DNA of 64,000 nucleotides from Pedobacter metabolipauper (GCF_004362715.1 NZ_SNYC01000007.1:124001-188000), one strand, 5' to 3'. Positions 42,090-50,684 are shown, numbered from the stretch's first letter. Notes: a model not told the origin generated them from the letters alone. Program-made: numbers and translations.

Positions 42090-43256
42090 TTAAGAATGAA
42101 GTATCAATTTAACCGTAAATAACTCCTGCTGTTCATCGATCTTTAAGCTGTATTTTTGAGCATAAAGATGGTCAAGGCGCTGTTTGGTGTTTTTGATTCC
42201 CAGTCCTGTACGCTCGTCTCCAGGTGATTTCTGTGTGGTAGGGTCTCTCCGTTCTCCGGGATTTCGCTCCTGTTCGTTCCTGTTTTTAAAGATCCTGTTT
42301 TGGGCAAAGAAATTGATCTTATCCGGTTCTATATCAATCGCTATTGTAACTGGTGCTTCTTCATGGTTGCTCAAGCCGTATTTAAATACATTTTCAATGA
42401 AAGTCATGAGAATGAGCGGGGAGATCTGGTGACCGTCAGGGTTTCCTGTTGTTGTATAATTTAAAATTACCTTTTTACCTAACCGTAACTTTTGAAGATC
42501 TATAAAGTTGCCAATGCAGTCAAGTTCATCTTGCAGGGTTACAAAGTTAGCCTGGGCCTCGTCCGTAACGTAACGCATGATGTTTGATAATTTCATAATG
42601 CTGTCAGACGCATCCGGACTTCCGGTGATGGATAAGGTATAAATGTTGTTTAAGGTGTTGTATAAGAAGTGGGGATTGATCTGTGCCTTTAAGAATGACA
42701 GTTCAGCATTTGCCCGATCGGCCTCTGCGAGTATCGCACGTTTTTCGGTAAGCTGCCATTCTTTGATAGAGCTTAAGGCAGTTCCAAGTCCAATCACCAT
42801 CACAAAGCCGCAAAAACTCAGAATATCGAAATGGCGGTTATTTTCGGGTCCGTGGGGTACTGGCCTTCCGTCTTCCTCATGAATTCTGTCCATTCCATCA
42901 TTCATGTGCTGTTGTTCCATAGGAGGAGGCATGGGTGGCCCCAATCTTTTAGAAGCATTGTTGTGCTGCAGCAATTGGTCAAAAGGCTTTAAGAACATCA
43001 CAGCAGCCAGTAAGATGAATAGGGATAACGTATATAAGATGTATTTTTTCTTAACGTAAAATTTTGGAAACAGATAATAGGCATTCGTATAAAATATCAG
43101 GATATATACCAATGGAAACTGAACATACACCCAGGAAAACTGCAGATTATTGGCATTTGTACTACTGTCCTGGTTCATGAACAGTAAAGGAAAACTCATA
43201 AAAAGAATCCAGGCCGCAGTATGAATAATGATTGTGGAAATTTTAGTGCGAACCAT
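42090..43256 (-). CDS. LytS-like sensor histidine kinase
   Basis: 388 residues from the ATG at 43256, immediately before the first helix; an ATG at 43298 and a TTG frame beyond it are less likely. Four membrane helices in the first 145 residues (IIIHTAAWILFMSFPLLF first), a proline- and methionine-rich loop (RLGPPMPPPMEQQHMNDGM) with His/Met residues, then the His_kinase core: FLKAQINPHFLYNTLNNIY with the phosphorylated His, and an ATPase domain with ILMTFIENVFKYG and GLGIKNTKQRLDHLY. A charged insert (NEQERNPGERRDPTTQKS) lies in the ATP lid. The Met/His-rich loop might bind metal. Confidence 0.85.
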   Translation of the reverse strand: MVRTKISTIIIHTAAWILFMSFPLLFMNQDSSTNANNLQFSWVYVQFPLVYILIFYTNAYYLFPKFYVKKKYILYTLSLFILLAAVMFLKPFDQLLQHNNASKRLGPPMPPPMEQQHMNDGMDRIHEEDGRPVPHGPENNRHFDILSFCGFVMVIGLGTALSSIKEWQLTEKRAILAEADRANAELSFLKAQINPHFLYNTLNNIYTLSITGSPDASDSIMKLSNIMRYVTDEAQANFVTLQDELDCIGNFIDLQKLRLGKKVILNYTTTGNPDGHQISPLILMTFIENVFKYGLSNHEEAPVTIAIDIEPDKINFFAQNRIFKNRNEQERNPGERRDPTTQKSPGDERTGLGIKNTKQRLDHLYAQKYSLKIDEQQELFTVKLILHS

Positions 43257-43436
43257 ACACAAATGAACAGCATTTATCCGTAAAATATAAAATTTCATCG
43301 GCGAATCGGTCAAATGTATGGGTGAACAGGCAACTAAAACCCTTTACCGATACAATTGACCTGTTTATCCATATAAGGTCATTAACTACTTTTTGAAATG
43401 CATTTTTGTTTTGTACACAGATTAACAAGCAATATC

Positions 43437-44159
43437 ATGGAAAGAAAGAATTTTTTAAGAAGTTTAATGGTTGGCGTAGTCTCTGGTCCGGCGTTGTGGG
43501 TAGCCTGTAAAAAAGATTCAGCGGCAGTAAGTACAGAAATCGTATCTAATCCAGGTTCAGGAACCAGCAGCGCTACCTGTGCTGTTGCACCTACAGAAAC
43601 AGAAGGCCCGTTTCCTACTAAAAGTCCTTCAGGATATGTTAGGAGTGACATTACAGATGGCCGTACCGGTTATAAGCTGACAGCCAAGCTTACCATAGCC
43701 AACTCCAATACAAACTGTACAGTGCTTTCAGGTGTACTTGTCGACATTTGGCATTGCGATGCGGAAGGGAATTATTCTGAATATGGAGGGTCAGGAATGC
43801 AGTCTACAAATTACCAGTCTGCCCATTTTTTAAGGGGAAGGCAGGTAACAGATGCCAATGGGCTTGTTACATTTACGAGTATCTTTCCGGGATGGTACAG
43901 TGGCAGGTCCACTCACATTCATGTGCATGTATACAATGCTGCGGGAACATCACTAAAAGTTACCCAGATCTCTTTTCCGGAAGGCAGCGGATCTGCAGTA
44001 AACATCGTAAACGGATACAGCAAAGGGATGTCCGGTTATACACTCAATGCAAATGATAACGTATTTAGTGATGATAAGAATAATTCGGAAATGGCAACTG
44101 TAACCGGAAGTATTGCTGCCGGTTTTAATCTTTCCATTAAAATTAATGTTCCTGCATAA
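43437..44159 (+). CDS. Intradiol ring-cleavage dioxygenase-like lipoprotein
   Basis: 240 residues from the ATG at 43437. The N-terminus MERKNFLRSLMVGVVSGPALWVACKKDS is a twin-Arg-like/lipoprotein signal with Cys in WVAC, so it is anchored outside the cytoplasm. The dioxygenase fold is visible: PTETEGPFPT, VLVDIWHCDAEGNYSEY, and FPGWYSGRSTHIHVHVY; Tyr (NYSEY, GWYSG) and two His (HIHVH) are the expected Fe(III) ligands. Cytoplasmic homologues cleave catechols; the exported kind is of unknown substrate. The next gene starts in an overlapping TAATG, so it heads a coupled three-gene operon. Confidence 0.85.
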   Translation: MERKNFLRSLMVGVVSGPALWVACKKDSAAVSTEIVSNPGSGTSSATCAVAPTETEGPFPTKSPSGYVRSDITDGRTGYKLTAKLTIANSNTNCTVLSGVLVDIWHCDAEGNYSEYGGSGMQSTNYQSAHFLRGRQVTDANGLVTFTSIFPGWYSGRSTHIHVHVYNAAGTSLKVTQISFPEGSGSAVNIVNGYSKGMSGYTLNANDNVFSDDKNNSEMATVTGSIAAGFNLSIKINVPA

Positions 44160-44659
44160 TGACCAATAGAACCGTTGTTTTTTGCTACCGCAAGATCATT
44201 GATATTCATTCGGTCCTGACATGGGAGAAGATGATCTTTGAAGATTCTTACCTGGAGTTTAAAATGCAGTTTCAGTACTTTAATGCAGATCGCCTGTATT
44301 ATACCTTTGCTGATCTGCATCACCATGTTCCTGCTGCAGATCGCCTGCATTTTTTGATCAGCCCATCAATAGCGGGATATATGCAGCAGTTCAATGAATT
44401 AATTCCGGATGTATTGAATACATTGGGAAAACATTTTATGAGTTTTAAGAATTTCAAATTTGAACTCATCAATTCAGATATCCGTTCCATTGAAAAACAC
44501 CAGGTTGCGGTCAATTTTTATTCTGAACCAATGGCATGGCTGGATTCCATTGGTAATTATTTGCTGCTTTCTGATCCATTGGGCGTTGAAGAACCGAGGC
44601 TTACCAATTTATACCAGCTGCAGCCCTTTGTTAATATTCATTCATTAAGATCTGAATAA
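44159..44659 (+). CDS. Unknown protein in dioxygenase operon
   Basis: 166 residues. I recognise no domain. The protein is soluble and slightly acidic, with no signal peptide. A helical central part (SIAGYMQQFNELIPDVLNTLGKHF) is followed by FKNFKFELINSDIRSIEKHQVAVNFY, suggesting an alpha/beta fold. Its ATG overlaps the dioxygenase stop (TAATG) and its own stop overlaps the next ATG in the same way, so the three genes are translated together, strong evidence that it is real. Confidence 0.7.
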   Translation: MTNRTVVFCYRKIIDIHSVLTWEKMIFEDSYLEFKMQFQYFNADRLYYTFADLHHHVPAADRLHFLISPSIAGYMQQFNELIPDVLNTLGKHFMSFKNFKFELINSDIRSIEKHQVAVNFYSEPMAWLDSIGNYLLLSDPLGVEEPRLTNLYQLQPFVNIHSLRSE

Positions 44660-45414
44660 TGGGAGCCTTGGAAAAACGTTCAGAAGACCGCCATAAACCC
44701 GCAGAACCACTGCCAGGAAAGATCTTTTTAAATGAACAGCGCGGAATCCTGGAAACCGCCATGTTTAGACGGCTTATGACTTTTAATGAAGGTGATTTTT
44801 ACGATATAAATAAAGCGTCCTTTAAATCACTGATCCGGTTAAACCAGGAAACGCTGATCCAAAACGGGAAGCTTGATCTCGCAGCTGATGAAGCTGTACA
44901 TTTAATTGTGCTGCCAATTACCGGCGACTTATATTTTACTGGCAGGGATGATCATTCTTCTGATATCAGTGCTTCAGAAATTAATGTTTCTGAAGCTAAA
45001 GTTTGCTGTCTGACTCCCGGGAGCCGGTATTCGATTGCCAATCCCTATGAACTGGAAAATGTAGACTTTCTGCAGATCATGATCAGGGACATCACGGTAT
45101 CGAAAAATTCTTTCCTGAATCCAATAGCCTTTGATCTGACCGGTAATAGGAACAGGCTTACTGAAGTCTATAAATTGAATAAGCCGGCTGCCTCACACTT
45201 TAGTCTTTCTATAGGTCAGTTTGATGGCCGGTCTGAGATCTGCTATCAGCTTCAACAGAAAGGAGCTGCGTTATTTTTATTCGTGATATCCGGAGCATTT
45301 GAGATAGAAGGAAGGTTGCTGGAGACCGGAGATGCATTGGCACTTTGGGATCTCGAACAGGCCGAAATCGAAGCCTTAAGTAATTACGCAACGCTGATTG
45401 TTCTTGAATTATAG
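44659..45414 (+). CDS. Pirin-like cupin protein
   Basis: 251 residues, no signal peptide. It looks like a two-cupin, pirin/quercetinase-like protein: an N-terminal FNEGDFYDINKASF-like part, a middle part ending LQIMIRD, and a C-terminal cupin (LFLFVISGAFEIEGRLLETGDALALW) close to the YhaK/pirin C-terminal domain. The usual metal-binding His/Glu set is not evident, so it may not bind metal. Starts in TAATG overlap with the previous gene. Role in the operon with an exported dioxygenase unknown. Confidence 0.6.
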   Translation: MGALEKRSEDRHKPAEPLPGKIFLNEQRGILETAMFRRLMTFNEGDFYDINKASFKSLIRLNQETLIQNGKLDLAADEAVHLIVLPITGDLYFTGRDDHSSDISASEINVSEAKVCCLTPGSRYSIANPYELENVDFLQIMIRDITVSKNSFLNPIAFDLTGNRNRLTEVYKLNKPAASHFSLSIGQFDGRSEICYQLQQKGAALFLFVISGAFEIEGRLLETGDALALWDLEQAEIEALSNYATLIVLEL

Positions 45415-45429
45415 TACCAAATTAAAGTA

Positions 45430-45437
45430 TACATTTG
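45430..45437 (+). promoter_or_regulatory. -7 box TACATTTG before alkB
   Basis: A full match to TAnnTTTG, 22 nt before the ATG at 45460 in a 45-nt gap. A TTG at 45404-45406 is 23 nt upstream, slightly far for the -33 element. It would give alkB its own promoter apart from the cupin operon. Confidence 0.5.
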
Positions 45438-45459
45438 CTGCTGTAATTTTTATTGAGTT

Positions 45460-46062
45460 ATGGAAAAGATCTATGGAGGTCACATCAATCTCCTGACGCA
45501 TCCGGGAGAAGCATTTTTTCATCCTGAATTTTTTGACAGTGAAGACAGCTATGTGTATTTTGATAAGCTTACTACCGAAATAGAATGGAAGCAGGAGCCA
45601 ATTAAAATATTTGGTAAAACGGTTCTGCAACCACGTTTTACCTCTTTTTACGGCGATGAAGGCGTTAGCTACAGCTATTCAGGAATAACTATGGAGGCAT
45701 TGCCATGGACAGATACGTTAATTAAGATCAAGGAAGCGATTGAGACTAAGTTTGAAGCCAAATTTAATGGCTGCCTGCTTAACCATTACCGGGATGGCAA
45801 AGACAGCATGGGCTGGCACCGGGATAATGAACGAAACCTGGGCCGGTATCCACTGATTGCCTCAGTCAGCTTTGGTGCATCAAGGATCTTTCAATTCAGA
45901 AATTATAAAGATAAACTCCCGATAATATCCATTGAATTAACCCATGGAAGCTTATTGATCATGAAGGCTGAAACCCAGGAACTTTGGGAACACAGATTAC
46001 CTAAAACCGTTGTAAGCACACAACCCAGAATAAACCTTACGTTTAGACTAATCAAAGATTAA
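45460..46062 (+). CDS. AlkB-family alpha-ketoglutarate/Fe(II) dioxygenase
   Basis: 200 residues, cytoplasmic. Direct reversal of N-alkyl lesions in DNA (1-methyladenine, 3-methylcytosine) is the role of the family. Fe(II) ligands: His120 and Asp122 in GWHRDNE and His178 in WEHRLPK; the oxoglutarate-binding RINLTFR is at 190-196. NHYRDGKDSMGWH and the PRFTSFYG lead segment place it with the ALKBH2/3-like group. Not accompanied by ada or other adaptive-response genes, so expression is probably constitutive from the promoter just upstream. Confidence 0.93.
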   Translation: MEKIYGGHINLLTHPGEAFFHPEFFDSEDSYVYFDKLTTEIEWKQEPIKIFGKTVLQPRFTSFYGDEGVSYSYSGITMEALPWTDTLIKIKEAIETKFEAKFNGCLLNHYRDGKDSMGWHRDNERNLGRYPLIASVSFGASRIFQFRNYKDKLPIISIELTHGSLLIMKAETQELWEHRLPKTVVSTQPRINLTFRLIKD

Positions 46063-46154
46063 TTTTCCATTGTTGTAGTTAAGTCAGAATACACCATCCT
46101 GTTTTTTAATTTGATGCCTGCCTGTTATATTTGTTAACACTGTTATTAAATTTA

Positions 46155-46766
46155 ATGAGCATGGGGATTATAGAGCGTAAACAAAGACAAAAAGAAGAAT
46201 TCAGGGCCAGCATACTGGAGGCTGCCTGGGTACAAGTTCTTAGTGATGGCTGGCAATCTTTGTCAATCCGCAAAATTGCTGATGCCATTGAATACAGTAT
46301 TCCCGTTATTTACAACCATTTTGAAAATAAAGATGCCATACTCCTCGAATTTACAAAAGAAGGCTTCCAGAAACTCGCAGATACGCTCTTAGAAGTTAAA
46401 GGCAGGTATAATAATCCGTCGGAACAATTGGAAGCCATGGCGCATGCCTATTGGGATTTTGCTTTCGATCAAAAAGAATATTACCAGCTTATGTTTGGTT
46501 TGGGTATTCCGGCATGCGAAAGGGTAAACCAGATCTCTGAAATGAAATGCATGAGCAATATTATGATCTCAACCATTCAGGAAGCAATTTCTTCTAGTAA
46601 AAATCAAAATACTGACTACTTTTTAAAATATCATACTTATCTTTCGATCCTGCATGGTCTGGTTTCTATTCAAATGATCCAAAAAGAAGGTAAGCCTGAT
46701 CCGGAAAAGAAAATGATCCTGCAAGACGCCATCTCTGGGTTTATAACCGCTCTCGTTAAAAACTAA
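46155..46766 (+). CDS. TetR/AcrR family transcriptional regulator
   Basis: 203 residues from the ATG at 46155 (a second ATG lies 6 nt later). N-terminal helix-turn-helix: RASILEAAWVQVLSDGWQSLSIRKIADAIEYSIPVIYNHFENKDAIL, with the recognition helix at about 38-55. C-terminal ligand-binding domain of the WHG kind (AHAYWDFAFDQKEYYQLMFGLG). Followed 42 nt later by the DoxX gene, which is its most likely target and cotranscript. Inducer unknown. Confidence 0.9.
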   Translation: MSMGIIERKQRQKEEFRASILEAAWVQVLSDGWQSLSIRKIADAIEYSIPVIYNHFENKDAILLEFTKEGFQKLADTLLEVKGRYNNPSEQLEAMAHAYWDFAFDQKEYYQLMFGLGIPACERVNQISEMKCMSNIMISTIQEAISSSKNQNTDYFLKYHTYLSILHGLVSIQMIQKEGKPDPEKKMILQDAISGFITALVKN

Positions 46767-46808
46767 TTTAGAATTTTCAATTTTACTAACTATAACTACA
46801 ATTAAACG

Positions 46809-47240
46809 ATGAAAAGACTATTCAACACCAATTTTAACCATGAAGGCATTCATTTTATGCTGTTTGTTTTACGGGGCGCACTTGCTATATTCATGGCCAT
46901 TCATGGCTATCAAAAATTACAGGGACTATTGGCTGGCGGTGAAATACAATTTGGAGATCCTATTGGTATTGGTGTTGTCCCATCTTTTTATTTAACTGTT
47001 TTTGCAGAGTTCTTCTGCTCTATATTGCTTTTTCTTGGCCTGGCAACGCGACTGGCACTTATTCCTTTAATCATTACCATGCTGGTAGCAGTGCTGATTG
47101 TGCATGCGCCTGATGAATTTGGTAAAAAAGAACTTGGGTTGCATTACCTGGTTGGTTACTTATTCTTAATGGTGTCAGGAGCTGGAAAATATAGCATTGA
47201 CCACCTGATCAGCGGTAAGTTAAACAGCCGCAGAAGATAA
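46809..47240 (+). CDS. DoxX family membrane protein
   Basis: 143 residues with four membrane helices (about 17-35, 58-78, 83-103, 108-130). The family pattern is clear: LFVLRGALAIFMAIHGYQKLQG at the start, FAEFFCSILLFLGLATRLALIP in helices 2-3, and HAPDEFGKKELGLHYLVGYLFLMVSGAGKYSIDH. DoxX-like proteins are membrane proteins tied to quinone or thiosulfate redox chemistry or to oxidative stress. TetR gene 42 nt upstream is the likely regulator. A 14-bp hairpin terminator follows at 47247. Confidence 0.9.
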   Translation: MKRLFNTNFNHEGIHFMLFVLRGALAIFMAIHGYQKLQGLLAGGEIQFGDPIGIGVVPSFYLTVFAEFFCSILLFLGLATRLALIPLIITMLVAVLIVHAPDEFGKKELGLHYLVGYLFLMVSGAGKYSIDHLISGKLNSRRR

Positions 47241-47246
47241 CTGCAG

Positions 47247-47285
47247 TTGACCTTAATGTTTTTAATTTGTTAACATTAAGGTCAA
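47247..47285 (+). terminator. Terminator after the DoxX gene
   Basis: TTGACCTTAATGTT (47247-47260) pairs perfectly with AACATTAAGGTCAA (47272-47285) over an 11-nt loop, followed by TTTTA, starting 6 nt after the DoxX stop. A 14-bp stem is long for a terminator, so a second role as an operator for the following gene is possible. Confidence 0.7.
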
Positions 47286-47324
47286 TTTTAAAACGTTTGT
47301 TTATGTAAATCTAAAATCATAAAC

Positions 47325-47483
47325 ATGAATTTGAATTACACAACACTGGCAATTGCAGGAGTTTTAATACTTTTGCTGATCGCCTTTCTTATCTTCAGGA
47401 ATAAAAAAGATCAAAAAAACTTTGAAAAAGAAAGTAACGAATCTGAAATTAAGCCCGATAAGCATGACGATCCTAAAATTTAA
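47325..47483 (+). CDS. Small single-helix membrane protein (52 residues)
   Basis: ATG-started frame of 52 codons ending in TAA. Residues about 8-24 form one hydrophobic helix (LAIAGVLILLLIAFLIF), followed by a highly charged cytoplasmic tail with many Lys, Glu and Asp. It lies between a terminator and the lipoprotein gene that begins 41 nt later. Layout is that of a genuine small membrane protein of the positive-inside kind; function unknown. Confidence 0.55.
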   Translation: MNLNYTTLAIAGVLILLLIAFLIFRNKKDQKNFEKESNESEIKPDKHDDPKI

Positions 47484-47523
47484 CCGGTATATCATTTTTT
47501 AAAAATATCCGTTATAGCCTTAT

Positions 47524-48123
47524 ATGAAAAAAATACTCCTGGTTTGCCTCACGGCTATCGCGCTATCTGGCTGCGGAATCAATAAACAAGCACAGCAAAT
47601 TAAAGCGCTTGAAAAATGTACCTATAAGATTACCTCTGCTGAAGAGATCTATCTGGCAGGTACAAACGTTAAGAAGCTGCTTAATGATCAGGAAATTAGT
47701 TTGGGTAGTTTGCCCGGACTGGCCCTGGGCTTGTTCCGTAAAGATGTGCCGCTTAAAGCACGCTTAAACCTTGAAGTTAAAAATCCTTCTGGTAATGATG
47801 CGGCGATCAATCAGTTTGAATATGAGATACTGATCAATAAACAGGAACTGGCCGAAGGTTTTGTAAACCAAGAGGTAAATGTTGCTGCCGGACAATCAAC
47901 TACTGTTCCTGTGGATCTGCTGATTAACCTTTATCCTTTTATTTCAAACAGTAAGGTAATGGCAGAGATCACTGATTTTATACAAAGCGGTAAAAGCGGC
48001 CCCGAGAAAAAAGGCATCCTGACCCTTAAGATCAAGCCTAGTATTAAGGTGGGTAATTCTTTGGTTAAATACCCGGGTTATATTACGATCGATAAAGAGG
48101 TTAGCAGCAAGATCCTTTTATAA
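47524..48123 (+). CDS. Lipoprotein of LEA type 2-like fold
   Basis: 199 residues, lipobox LSGC with Cys17 as lipid-modified residue (signal MKKILLVCLTAIALSGC). The mature part shows the LEA14/WHy-like beta pattern: LKARLNLEVKNPSGNDAAINQFEYEILINKQELAEG, then VNVAAGQSTTVPVDLLINL, which marks a late-embryogenesis-abundant type 2 immunoglobulin-like domain. Such bacterial lipoproteins are of unknown function. Followed by a strong terminator at 48183. Confidence 0.7.
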   Translation: MKKILLVCLTAIALSGCGINKQAQQIKALEKCTYKITSAEEIYLAGTNVKKLLNDQEISLGSLPGLALGLFRKDVPLKARLNLEVKNPSGNDAAINQFEYEILINKQELAEGFVNQEVNVAAGQSTTVPVDLLINLYPFISNSKVMAEITDFIQSGKSGPEKKGILTLKIKPSIKVGNSLVKYPGYITIDKEVSSKILL

Positions 48124-48149
48124 TAACTTTTCTCCTATAAAAACTGTCG

Positions 48150-48157
48150 TACTTTTG
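48150..48157 (+). promoter_or_regulatory. -7 box TACTTTTG upstream of the PIG-L operon
   Basis: TACTTTTG matches TAnnTTTG, and TTTT lies 18 nt upstream at the -33 position. A hairpin terminator (48183-48210) follows within about 25 nt of the predicted start, before the PIG-L ATG at 48239. Confidence 0.4.
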
Positions 48158-48182
48158 CAGTATTGTTACGGAATTTTAAATG

Positions 48183-48210
48183 CGGTATGATCTCCATCAT
48201 GCCGTTTTTT
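48183..48210 (+). terminator. Intrinsic terminator between lipoprotein gene and PIG-L operon
   Basis: CGGTATGAT (48183-48191) pairs with ATCATGCCG (48196-48204; one G-T pair) over a 4-nt loop, followed by six T. It is the best textbook terminator in the window and ends the lipoprotein transcript, or attenuates a transcript starting at the box at 48150. Confidence 0.85.
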
Positions 48211-48238
48211 AATTAATTTCGAAAATTAAGATCACGGT

Positions 48239-50677
48239 ATGAAATTTCGTTTGTATTTGCTGCTTTTTACAGCAGTTCTCCCAATATATAGTAAAGCACA
48301 GATCATGCAGCAATTGAATGCCGCAGAGATTAAACAAGGATTGGAGGCTTTACAGGTAACGGGGAGCGTTTTATATATTGCCGCGCATCCTGATGATGAA
48401 AATACGCGTCTGCTTGCTTACCTCGCTAAAGAGAAAAAAGTAAGAACAGGTTACCTCTCTTTAACCAGGGGTGATGGCGGACAGAACCTGATCGGTAATG
48501 AACAGGCCGAATTGCTGGGCCTGATCCGTACGCAAGAACTTCTTGCTGCCAGACGGACAGATGGTGCCGAGCAATTTTTTACACGGGCAAACGACTTCGG
48601 TTTTTCTAAAAACCCGGAAGAGAGCTTTAAGATCTGGGATAAACAAAAGATCCTTGCCGATGCTGTATGGGTAATCCGTAAGTTTCAGCCGGATGTGATC
48701 ATCACCCGTTTTCCTGAAGATTCCCGCGCCGGGCATGGTCACCATTCCGGTTCTGCAATAATAGCCCGCGAGGCATTTGCAGCAGCAGCAGATCCAAAGC
48801 AGTTTCCGGAACAATTGGCTTTTGTTAAGCCATGGCAGGCCAAACGAATTGTTTGGAATACGTTTAACTTTGGAGGTACCAATACCACTTCTGATGATCA
48901 GCTGACCATAGATGTTGGACAATATAACGCACTACTTGGAAAAAGCTATGGTGAAATTGCTGCAGAGAGCCGTTCTAACCATAGAAGCCAGGGCTTTGGT
49001 TCTGCACGGCAGCGTGGTTCCGGTGTTGAATTCTTTAGTCCGATAGCAGGTATACAAGCTAAATCAGATCTGTTTGAAGGCGTAGATTTTACATTAAACC
49101 GAATGCCCGGCAGTTCGGCCATCCAGCAGCAGCTGTCGGCAATTAACCTTGAATACCAGGTTTCTGATCCTTCCAAATCATTACCCAAACTGCTTAAACT
49201 TAAACAACTGGTAAGCGGAAAGGCTTTTAAACACGAACAACTGGATGATCTGATCCTTGCCTGTGCAGGTATTTGGTTTGAGATTGCAGCGGTAAATCCA
49301 GTCTATGCCATTAATGATCCGGTAAATGTGAGGGTACAGGCAATTTCAAGGATCAAAGAAGGATCGCCTTTCGTCATATCCATTCAGGAAACAAATAGTG
49401 CCACTTCTTTTGATTTAAAGCCAAACCGCTTGATGAGCCGTGATGCAACCGTATCTTCTTTAAATGTAGGCATCACACAGCCCTACTGGCTGGAAAAAAA
49501 ACATCCTGCTGGTTTATATACTGTTGATTCCCTTTCTAAGATCGGATTGGCCGAGATTCCTGTTGGTCTTAACGGCACATTTAAAATTAAGATCGGCGAT
49601 CAGATCATTGAAAAGAAACGCCCGGTAATCTATAAATATACAGACCAGGTACGGGGCGAAATTTATGAGCCTTTAGTTATTGCTCCGCCCGTAACGGCTA
49701 CCATGGCCGATAAAGCTTTTGTTTTCAATGGCAATGAGCCTAAAAAAATAACGGTACTGATCAAAGGTTTTAAGGATAATGCCTTGGGTATATTGAAACC
49801 TGAGGTGCCGGCGGGATGGAAGGTTAATCCACAGCAGGTTAATTTTGCCCTTGCTAAAAAAGGGGAGGAGCAGGTTTTAGAATTTGTAGTCACTCCTTTC
49901 GGAAATACACCAGGCGGCAATCTGTTATTAAACATAGTTGTTGATGGCAAAACCTACCACCAGGGGTTGCGGGTAATTGATTATGAACACATCCCTACCC
50001 AAACGCTTTTTCCTTTTGCTGAAGCACGGGTTGATCAGGTTGATCTGAAGTTTGCAGGTAAGCGCATTGGTTATATTGCCGGTGCGGGCGACCTGGTTGC
50101 AGAATCGTTGAAGCAGATCGGTTATGAGGTGGTTAACTTAAGCGTGAATGAGGTGATCAATTCTGATCTTTCCGGCTTTAATGCCATCGTTACCGGGGTA
50201 AGGCTGTACAACATCAATGACCAGATTAAAAGTATGCAGCCTAAGCTGATGAAATATGTAGAGAATGGCGGTACTTTGCTGGTTCAGTATAATGTGAACT
50301 CACCATTGAAAATTGAAAATATCGGCCCTTATCCATTCCGGCTTTCGAGGGACCGTGTAACTGAAGAAGATGCAAAAGTTACTTTTCTTGCCGCCAATGA
50401 CGCTGCCCTTAATTACCCGAATAAAATAACGGATAAAGATTTTGAAGGTTGGGTACAGGAACGCGGATTGTACTATGTTACAGATGCAGATCCAAAATAC
50501 GTACCGGTGCTTGGCATGAACGATACTGCTGAGCGTACCCAAAACGGTTCTCTAATTGTTGCGGATTATGGAAAAGGCAGATATGTATATACCGGCCTGT
50601 CTTTCTTCAGACAGCTTCCAGCTGGCGTACCTGGTGCTTACCGTTTATTTGTAAACCTGATCTCCGGCAAAAAATAA
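48239..50677 (+). CDS. Secreted PIG-L family (LmbE-like) deacetylase
   Basis: 812 residues with signal peptide (1-21, ending SKAQ). Residues about 35-290 are a PIG-L deacetylase domain: AAHPDDE at 48-54 binds zinc (His, Asp, Asp), and HGHHSGSAIIAREAF supplies the third His. Family members remove N-acetyl groups from GlcNAc-containing lipids or sugars, or cleave related amides. The remaining 500 residues, with Ig-like beta strands and a ThuA-like C-terminal part (YIAGAGDLVAESLKQIGYEVVNLS; YVENGGTLLVQYNVNSP), are not typical of the short LmbE enzymes. Followed 7 nt later by a small membrane peptide and an SSS symporter, so it probably processes a sugar derivative that is then imported. Confidence 0.87.
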   Translation: MKFRLYLLLFTAVLPIYSKAQIMQQLNAAEIKQGLEALQVTGSVLYIAAHPDDENTRLLAYLAKEKKVRTGYLSLTRGDGGQNLIGNEQAELLGLIRTQELLAARRTDGAEQFFTRANDFGFSKNPEESFKIWDKQKILADAVWVIRKFQPDVIITRFPEDSRAGHGHHSGSAIIAREAFAAAADPKQFPEQLAFVKPWQAKRIVWNTFNFGGTNTTSDDQLTIDVGQYNALLGKSYGEIAAESRSNHRSQGFGSARQRGSGVEFFSPIAGIQAKSDLFEGVDFTLNRMPGSSAIQQQLSAINLEYQVSDPSKSLPKLLKLKQLVSGKAFKHEQLDDLILACAGIWFEIAAVNPVYAINDPVNVRVQAISRIKEGSPFVISIQETNSATSFDLKPNRLMSRDATVSSLNVGITQPYWLEKKHPAGLYTVDSLSKIGLAEIPVGLNGTFKIKIGDQIIEKKRPVIYKYTDQVRGEIYEPLVIAPPVTATMADKAFVFNGNEPKKITVLIKGFKDNALGILKPEVPAGWKVNPQQVNFALAKKGEEQVLEFVVTPFGNTPGGNLLLNIVVDGKTYHQGLRVIDYEHIPTQTLFPFAEARVDQVDLKFAGKRIGYIAGAGDLVAESLKQIGYEVVNLSVNEVINSDLSGFNAIVTGVRLYNINDQIKSMQPKLMKYVENGGTLLVQYNVNSPLKIENIGPYPFRLSRDRVTEEDAKVTFLAANDAALNYPNKITDKDFEGWVQERGLYYVTDADPKYVPVLGMNDTAERTQNGSLIVADYGKGRYVYTGLSFFRQLPAGVPGAYRLFVNLISGKK

Positions 50678-50684
50678 CAGCGAT

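Noticed and set aside
48461..48922. Frame of 153 codons antisense to the PIG-L gene
   Set aside because: It overlaps the conserved deacetylase domain on the other strand and shows no protein features.
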